From: a bacterium | GTDB lineage: Bacteria; Actinomycetota; Thermoleophilia; Solirubrobacterales; 70-9 | Length of the DNA: 5,830 bases | Reading direction: 5' to 3' | Assembly (NCBI GenBank): GCA_002919115.1 | Contig: PKER01000118.1 | Location: 1 to 5,830 of the forward strand | Shown here: positions 1-3,582 of the stretch, piece after piece | Layout: each line of letters starts with the position of its first letter | Position numbering within the stretch: position 1 is the stretch's first letter | Translations under genes and position numbers: made by a program | The notes under the pieces: model-generated | What the model saw: the letters and a program-made list of their open reading frames with translations, nothing else | What the model was told of the DNA's origin: nothing | Database searches by the model: none

Positions 1-133
1 GGCAGCGCTCGGCGGCGTCCGGCTTCGACTCGGCGCGCGGCGGCGAGAACGCCTCGGGGCGCTCGGCGCGGCCGGGCGCGAGCACGACCCGCAGCCCCGT
101 GAGCTGGTCGATCCGGATCTCAGGCGCGCTCAC
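1..133 (-). CDS. galT: Probable galactose-1-phosphate uridylyltransferase, N-terminal 44 codons (cut by window edge)
   Basis: Partial gene entering from the left edge. Reading leftward from a GTG at 133-131 gives an uninterrupted 44-residue start: MSAPEIRIDQLTG, then RVVLAPGRAERPEAF, and a final Cys at the edge whose next codon begins with C. In family knowledge, GalT enzymes (UDP-glucose:galactose-1-phosphate uridylyltransferase, Leloir pathway, cytosolic) begin with a '(E)lR.dpltg..viiap.Ra.RP' segment followed by a CPFC zinc-binding motif, and the last Cys fits the first Cys of that motif. The gene starts 34 bp after the slipin stop on the same strand, so it may be the distal operon gene. 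No good Shine-Dalgarno precedes the GTG, and no other in-frame start codon lies between the slipin stop and 133. The catalytic HPH motif would be outside the window, so other GalT-like HIT-superfamily nucleotidyltransferases remain possible. Confidence 0.72.
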   Translation of the reverse strand, partial: MSAPEIRIDQLTGLRVVLAPGRAERPEAFSPPRAESKPDAAERC

Positions 134-167
134 GCGGACGCTGCGCTCGCTTGTCGGCGCCTGCGAT

Positions 168-950
168 TCAGTTCGACGGCGGCGGGACGGTCGGCTTCGC
201 GCCCAGCTCGACCAGCGGCTTGAGCAGGTCGATCGGCAGCGGGAAGACCACGGTCGTGTTCTGGTTCACGCCCAGCTCGAGCAGCGTCTGCAGGTAGCGG
301 AGCTGGAGCGTCGCCGGGTTCTGGCTGATGATGTCGGCCGCCTGCGAGAGCTTCTCGGCCGCCTGGAACTCGCCGTCCGCGGCGATGATCTTGGCGCGCC
401 GCTCGCGCTCGGCCTCCGCCTGGCGCGCGATCGCGCGCTGCATCTCGGCCGGGATCTCGACGTCCTTGACCTCGACCGTCGTGACCTTGACGCCCCAGGG
501 CTCGGTCTGCTCGTCGATGATCTGCTGCAGCTCGACGTTGAGGCGCTCGCGCTCGGCGAGCAGCGAGTCGAGCTCGGCCTTGCCGAGCACGGAGCGCAGC
601 GTCGTCTGCGAGATCTGGGAGGTCGCGAGCAGGTAGTTCTCGACCTCGGTGATCGCGCGGTTCGGGTCGATCACGCGGAAGTAGGCGACCGCGTTCACCC
701 GGACCGTCACGTTGTCCTTGGTGATGATCTCCTGCGGCGGCACGTTCAGCGTGACCGTGCGCAGGTCGACGCGGACCATCTGGTCGATGATCGGGATCAG
801 CAGGATCAGCCCCGGCCCCTTCTGCGCGATCAGGCGACCCAGGCGGAAGATCACCCCGCGCTCGTACTCGCGGAGCACCCGGACCGCGGAGGCCAGGATG
901 ATCAGGATGAGGATCGCGACGATCGCGATCACGGCGAGTGCGGCGTCCAT
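168..950 (-). CDS. Slipin: stomatin/prohibitin-like SPFH (Band 7) membrane protein
   Basis: 260 residues from the ATG at 950-948. The codon before it is TTG (953-951), which would add one Met, but AGGAG lies 7 nt before the ATG, so the ATG is preferred. Layout: one N-terminal membrane helix (residues 4-25, nearly all A/I/L/V); an SPFH domain from about 27, opening with [12 protein letters not shown]; the stomatin signature around 92-124 ([20 protein letters not shown], then TTLRSVLG); a charged coiled coil at about 168-205 rich in A, E and R; and a C-terminal hydrophobic stretch [13 protein letters not shown] at 231-243. Slipins form membrane-bound oligomers that organise membrane microdomains. 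The partner protease is encoded immediately upstream with stop and start overlapping (TGATG), which implies translational coupling. In the archaeal PH1510/PH1511 pair the protease cuts the stomatin at the equivalent C-terminal stretch, and the same role is inferred here. Length is typical for bacterial slipins. Confidence 0.95.
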   Translation of the reverse strand: MDAALAVIAIVAILILIILASAVRVLREYERGVIFRLGRLIAQKGPGLILLIPIIDQMVRVDLRTVTLNVPPQEIITKDNVTVRVNAVAYFRVIDPNRAITEVENYLLATSQISQTTLRSVLGKAELDSLLAERERLNVELQQIIDEQTEPWGVKVTTVEVKDVEIPAEMQRAIARQAEAERERRAKIIAADGEFQAAEKLSQAADIISQNPATLQLRYLQTLLELGVNQNTTVVFPLPIDLLKPLVELGAKPTVPPPSN

Positions 951-2305
951 CAAGTCTCTCCTTCGCGGGGTTGGGTGGCGGCTTCCTCGTCGTCGGCCAT
1001 CCGTCGGACCATCAGCGTGAGCCCGTCGACGGACTCGACGCGCACTCTAACGCCGGTCGCGACGGGCGCGAGGTCCGGGTCGGTGAGCTCGGCCCGCCAG
1101 AGCGCCCCCTCGACGAAGGCCTGGCCGACCGGGTCGAGCGCGACGCGCACCACCCCCTCCCTGCCGACGAGCTCCTCATGGCCGGTGTAGACCGGGTTGC
1201 GGCGCGCCTCCACGACCTTCGAGACGACGATCGCGAGGCCGCCGCCGAAGAAGATCGCGATGCCGAGCACGAGCGGGATCGAGATCCCGAAGCCCTCGGA
1301 GTCGGTGTCGAAGAGCAGGAGCCCCGCGACCGCGAGCGCGACCACCCCCAGGGCGCCCAGGACCCCCGAGGTGGGCAGGTGGGCTTCGGCGATGATCATC
1401 CCCACGCCCAGGACGAGCAGCAGGATGCCCGCGGCGGTGACGGGGAGCTGGGCGGTGCCGTAGAGGCCGAGCACGAACGACACCAGCCCGATCGAACCGG
1501 GGAAGATCAGGCCGGGGCTGAGCAGCTCGATGGCGAGCCCGAGCACGCCGGCGATCAGCAGCAGGTAGGCGATGTTGGGGTTGACGAGGAGCTGCAGGAT
1601 GTCGTACTGCAGAGGCATGTCGCGCTCCTCGACCCGCAAGCCGTCGGTGTCGAGCGTGCCCGCCTTCGGGCCCTGGACGCGGAAGCCGTCGAGCTCCGAG
1701 AGCAGCTCCTCCTGCGAGCGCGCGACGACGTCGACGAGGCCCGCGTCGAGCGCCTCCTGCGCGGTCACGTTGGTCGCCTCGCGGACCATCTCCTCGGCGA
1801 GCTCGGCGTCGCGGCCGTGCTCCTCGGCCAGCGCGCGCACGTAGGCGGCCGCGTCGTTCTCGACCTTGCGGCCGAGCACCTCGCCCACGTCGTCGCCGCC
1901 GATCGTGATCGGCGAGGCCGAGCCGATGTTGGTCTGCGGCGCCATCGCCGCCACGTCGCCCGCCTGCGTGACGAACAGCCCCGCCGAGGCGGCGCGGGCG
2001 CCGTCCGGCGAGACGTAGACGACCACCGGCATGGGCGCGGCGATGATGTCCTGCACGATCGCGCGCATCGCGGTGTCCAGGCCGCCCGGGGTGTCGAGGC
2101 GCACGATCACGAGCGCGGCGCCGTCGTCGGCTGCGTCCTCGAGCGCGTTCGACATCCAGCGCTCGGTGGCCGGGTCGATCGAGCCCGTGAGCTCGATCGA
2201 GACGGCGAGCCGCTCCCCCTCCTGGCCGCTCGCGGGGATCGCGAGCATGAGCGCGCCTGCGACGAGGGCGATCAGCGCGCCGATGAGCCGGGCCGAGCGA
2301 AGCAC
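950..2305 (-). CDS. NfeD-family membrane-bound serine protease (ClpP class)
   Basis: 451 residues from a GTG at 2305-2303. Layout: signal peptide 1-27 (hydrophobic core 7-22, then AIPASG); ClpP/crotonase-like periplasmic protease domain about 33-205; four or five membrane helices between about 245 and 362; and a C-terminal NfeD OB-fold domain about 375-436 (starting [13 protein letters not shown]). The family's LDTPGG motif is at 70-75. The expected nucleophile is Ser107 in ARAASAG, and the expected general base is Lys147 in [13 protein letters not shown]. The Ser-Lys spacing of 40 closely matches the 41 of the archaeal enzyme PH1510 (Ser97/Lys138), so the dyad looks intact. Full length puts it in the long NfeD class (protease plus membrane plus OB domain), not the short NfeD class. 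It cleaves hydrophobic segments of the stomatin partner encoded directly downstream. The start is supported by the signal peptide; the GGAGG before it is only 1 nt away, too close for a normal ribosome site, which suggests leaderless initiation. Confidence 0.95.
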   Translation of the reverse strand: MLRSARLIGALIALVAGALMLAIPASGQEGERLAVSIELTGSIDPATERWMSNALEDAADDGAALVIVRLDTPGGLDTAMRAIVQDIIAAPMPVVVYVSPDGARAASAGLFVTQAGDVAAMAPQTNIGSASPITIGGDDVGEVLGRKVENDAAAYVRALAEEHGRDAELAEEMVREATNVTAQEALDAGLVDVVARSQEELLSELDGFRVQGPKAGTLDTDGLRVEERDMPLQYDILQLLVNPNIAYLLLIAGVLGLAIELLSPGLIFPGSIGLVSFVLGLYGTAQLPVTAAGILLLVLGVGMIIAEAHLPTSGVLGALGVVALAVAGLLLFDTDSEGFGISIPLVLGIAIFFGGGLAIVVSKVVEARRNPVYTGHEELVGREGVVRVALDPVGQAFVEGALWRAELTDPDLAPVATGVRVRVESVDGLTLMVRRMADDEEAATQPREGET

Positions 2306-2317
2306 GCCTCCACCCTA
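2306..2317 (-). promoter_or_regulatory. Candidate -10 element (TAGGGT) placing the start of transcription at or near the nfeD-type GTG
   Basis: On the minus strand TAGGGT (2317-2312) fits the TANNNT pattern of actinobacterial sigma-A-type -10 elements. Only 6 nt (GGAGGC) separate it from the GTG start, so a transcript beginning 6-7 nt downstream would be leaderless. No convincing -35 hexamer is seen 16-19 bp upstream, where the sequence is G/C-rich. This is a pattern match only. Confidence 0.42.
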
Positions 2318-2333
2318 TCCGCGGCGCCCCGGC

Positions 2334-2753
2334 TCAGGGGGTCGTGGGCACGCCGGGGCTGCCCCAGAGGAAGAACCAGACCGTGCAGACGATCCCGACG
2401 AGGATCGTCGCCGTGATCACGATGTCCTCGATCGGGTGCGTCTTGGGCGGCCGCTTGCGCTCGGCCGAGAGGCTGCGGTTCCAGTCGTAGCGCACCGGCC
2501 TGCCGGCGTCGTGCGTGACCCAGGCCTTGATCCAGGCGAGCAGGAACGCCATCAGCGCGTACGAGATGATGATCCCGAACAGCGCGACGCCCAGGCCCGT
2601 GAACGAGGGCGCCGTCCCGCCCTGAAGCTGCGAGCCGACCCACACCCACACGTAGGGGACGCCCGCGCCGAAGAAGAGCACGCCGGCGATCGCGAGCGGC
2701 CAGCGCACGATCCGCCAGAGCAGGTTGCCGGTCCTGCGGATCACGGCCTCCAT
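2334..2753 (-). CDS. Uncharacterised three-helix membrane protein
   Basis: 139 residues from the ATG at 2753-2751. I do not recognise a family. It has three hydrophobic helices: about 18-41 (W/Y-rich end GVPYVWVWVG), about 52-76 (FTGLGVALFGIIISYALMAF onward) and about 108-131 (DIVITATILVGIVCTVWFFLW). The segment between helices 2 and 3 (about 77-107) is basic, including HDAGRPVRYDWNRS and ERKRPPK, so by the positive-inside rule it should face the cytoplasm. That puts the N-terminus outside or makes helix 1 re-entrant; Arg residues at 6, 7, 14 and 17 argue against a simple external N-terminus, so topology is unresolved. A short tail rich in Pro and Thr ends the protein. It is codirectional with the thioredoxin gene 37 bp upstream and the NfeD protease 28 bp downstream, suggesting an envelope role, but no enzymatic motif is visible. 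A second in-frame GTG at codon 4 is a possible alternative start. Confidence 0.85.
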   Translation of the reverse strand: MEAVIRRTGNLLWRIVRWPLAIAGVLFFGAGVPYVWVWVGSQLQGGTAPSFTGLGVALFGIIISYALMAFLLAWIKAWVTHDAGRPVRYDWNRSLSAERKRPPKTHPIEDIVITATILVGIVCTVWFFLWGSPGVPTTP

Positions 2754-2766
2754 AGGGCTGATTGTG
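2754..2766 (-). promoter_or_regulatory. Candidate -10 element (CACAAT) just upstream of the three-helix protein
   Basis: CACAAT (2766-2761, minus strand) matches four of six bases of TATAAT, including the A at position 2 and the T at position 6. It sits 7 nt before the ATG at 2753. The intervening CAGCCCT has no Shine-Dalgarno character, so leaderless initiation is the simplest reading. No -35 match is visible. This is weaker than the TAGGGT case. Confidence 0.28.
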
Positions 2767-2770
2767 ACAA

Positions 2771-2787
2771 GGCGGAAGGGGTCCGCC
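2771..2787 (-). terminator. Short hairpin after the thioredoxin gene; weak terminator candidate
   Basis: On the minus strand GGCGGA pairs perfectly with TCCGCC around a 5-nt loop (CCCCT), starting 3 nt after the thioredoxin stop codon. The stem is G/C-rich. The following bases TTGTCAC contain only three scattered T residues, not a T tract, so any intrinsic termination would be inefficient. It may instead protect the transcript end or be chance. Confidence 0.3.
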
Positions 2788-2790
2788 CGC

Positions 2791-3420
2791 TCACCGCGCG
2801 TAGCGGTCGATGTCGTCGAGGAGCTCCTGCGTGGAGTCGTAGGGGCCGTAGCGCGTGTGGACGATCTCGCCCTCGGCGTCGATGAAGACGGTGTTCGGCG
2901 CGCCGCGGTCGGCCTTCACGGACGCCGACAGCGACCCGTCGGGGTCCTCGTAGCTCGGGTAGGGGACCGGCAGGCGCTCGAGGAACCGCTCGGCCTGCTC
3001 GCGGTTGTCCTGGAGGTTGAGCCCGAGGAACGCGACCTCGTCGCCGAGCTCCATCGCCGCCTCCTGGAAGTGCGGGAACTCGACGATGCACGGCCCGCAC
3101 CACGACGCCCACTTGTTGATCACGACCGGCGTGCCCTCGAGCTCCGCGAGCCGGCCCTGCAGCGCGCGCTTGCCGCCGGTCAGGATCCGGTTGGCCTCGG
3201 CCCGCAGGGAGGCGAGCTCGGGGGGCGCGCCCTCGAGCGGCGCGGTCGCCTCCTCGAGCGTAAGCCGAGAGTCCGGGTAGCCCGCGCCGTCGTCGCTCGC
3301 GCCGCCCTCGCCGCCGAGCGTCGCGAGCCCGACGACGATCAGCGCGACCGTCGCGATCGTGCCGAGCGCGAGCCACAGCCCGCCGCGTCGCCAAGCGCTT
3401 TTGTCCGTGTCGGAGCTCAT
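2791..3420 (-). CDS. Membrane-anchored TlpA/ResA-like thioredoxin-fold thiol-disulfide oxidoreductase
   Basis: 209 residues from the ATG at 3420-3418. Layout: short cytoplasmic N-terminus; membrane anchor at about 14-36 preceded by Arg11 and Arg12; a flexible Gly/Asp-rich linker 37-48; a helical segment 53-92; then a thioredoxin domain 96-208. The active site is WCGPC (Trp107, Cys108, Cys111) in VINKWASWCGPC, and the loop containing the conserved cis-proline is GAPNT with Pro175, followed by the VFIDAEGEIV strand. Family knowledge: TlpA/ResA/CcmG proteins on the outer face of the cytoplasmic membrane reduce (or sometimes oxidise) extracytoplasmic disulfides, for example in cytochrome c maturation. 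No cytochrome maturation gene is visible here, so the substrate is unknown. The anchor has no obvious signal peptidase site and is read as uncleaved. It is the first gene of the minus-strand cluster and faces the helicase gene across 162 bp. A GGCGG abuts the ATG but no well-spaced Shine-Dalgarno is present. Confidence 0.93.
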   Translation of the reverse strand: MSSDTDKSAWRRGGLWLALGTIATVALIVVGLATLGGEGGASDDGAGYPDSRLTLEEATAPLEGAPPELASLRAEANRILTGGKRALQGRLAELEGTPVVINKWASWCGPCIVEFPHFQEAAMELGDEVAFLGLNLQDNREQAERFLERLPVPYPSYEDPDGSLSASVKADRGAPNTVFIDAEGEIVHTRYGPYDSTQELLDDIDRYAR

Positions 3421-3582
3421 CCGCCGATTCCGGGTGGTACCTTGTGGTCACGTTCCGAAGTCGGAACTCCCTGGGGACACCGGTCAGGCGGAGGGGAAAG
3501 CCGCGCCGGTTGTCGCCCACGAGCTTACCCCGCCTGTGTCTCGCCCCTTCGCGTGCCGCAGGCCCTCACGAAACGCCTTCCT
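3421..3582. other. Divergent intergenic region between the thioredoxin and helicase genes
   Basis: This 162-bp region must hold the start signals for both divergent genes. It contains the palindrome at 3452-3467 and a TANNNT-type hexamer TACCTT at 3438-3443 on the plus strand; the latter would imply a leader of about 130 nt for the helicase. A Shine-Dalgarno-like GGAGGGG at 3490-3496 is followed by no suitably spaced start codon in the helicase frame. The helicase frame itself stays open through the whole region, so the intergenic limit on that side depends on the chosen start. Confidence 0.6.
3452..3467. promoter_or_regulatory. Perfect 7-2-7 bp palindrome, candidate operator
   Basis: GTTCCGA and its exact reverse complement TCGGAAC are separated by two bases (AG). 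It lies in the divergent intergenic region, 31 bp upstream of the thioredoxin ATG and about 115 bp upstream of the helicase ATG, where a dimeric repressor could control one or both genes. The half-sites are in the opposite orientation to the actinobacterial LexA box (GAAC-N4-GTTC), so it is not a standard SOS box. No regulator gene is visible in the window. Confidence 0.4.

Noticed and set aside
99..1190. A 363-codon plus-strand open frame
   Set aside because: It lies opposite the slipin and the C-terminal end of the protease and has an R/L/D/V-rich composition typical of a frame shadow.
2326..2359. Inverted repeat GCCCCGGC / GCCGGGGC with an 18-nt loop around the stop codon of the three-helix protein
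   Set aside because: Eight G/C pairs with a long loop and no T tract. In DNA this GC-rich several such repeats are expected by chance in a window of this size.
938..2416. A 492-codon plus-strand open frame
   Set aside because: It is antisense to the NfeD protease, whose catalytic residues and helices are clear. The plus-strand product is low-complexity (D/R/E/H-rich) with no recognisable fold.
3452..3467. LexA (SOS) box for the helicase
   Set aside because: The actinobacterial box has GAAC then GTTC half-sites. Here the order is GTTCC then GGAAC, so only the generic palindrome call is kept.
3490..3496. GGAGGGG as a ribosome binding site for the helicase
   Set aside because: It is about 87 nt before the ATG, and no start codon in the helicase frame follows it at a usable distance.
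2741..3520. A 259-codon minus-strand open frame overlapping the thioredoxin gene
   Set aside because: It is a different frame of the same strand with an R/A/G-rich product. The overlapping frame has the WCGPC thioredoxin active site and a proper membrane anchor.
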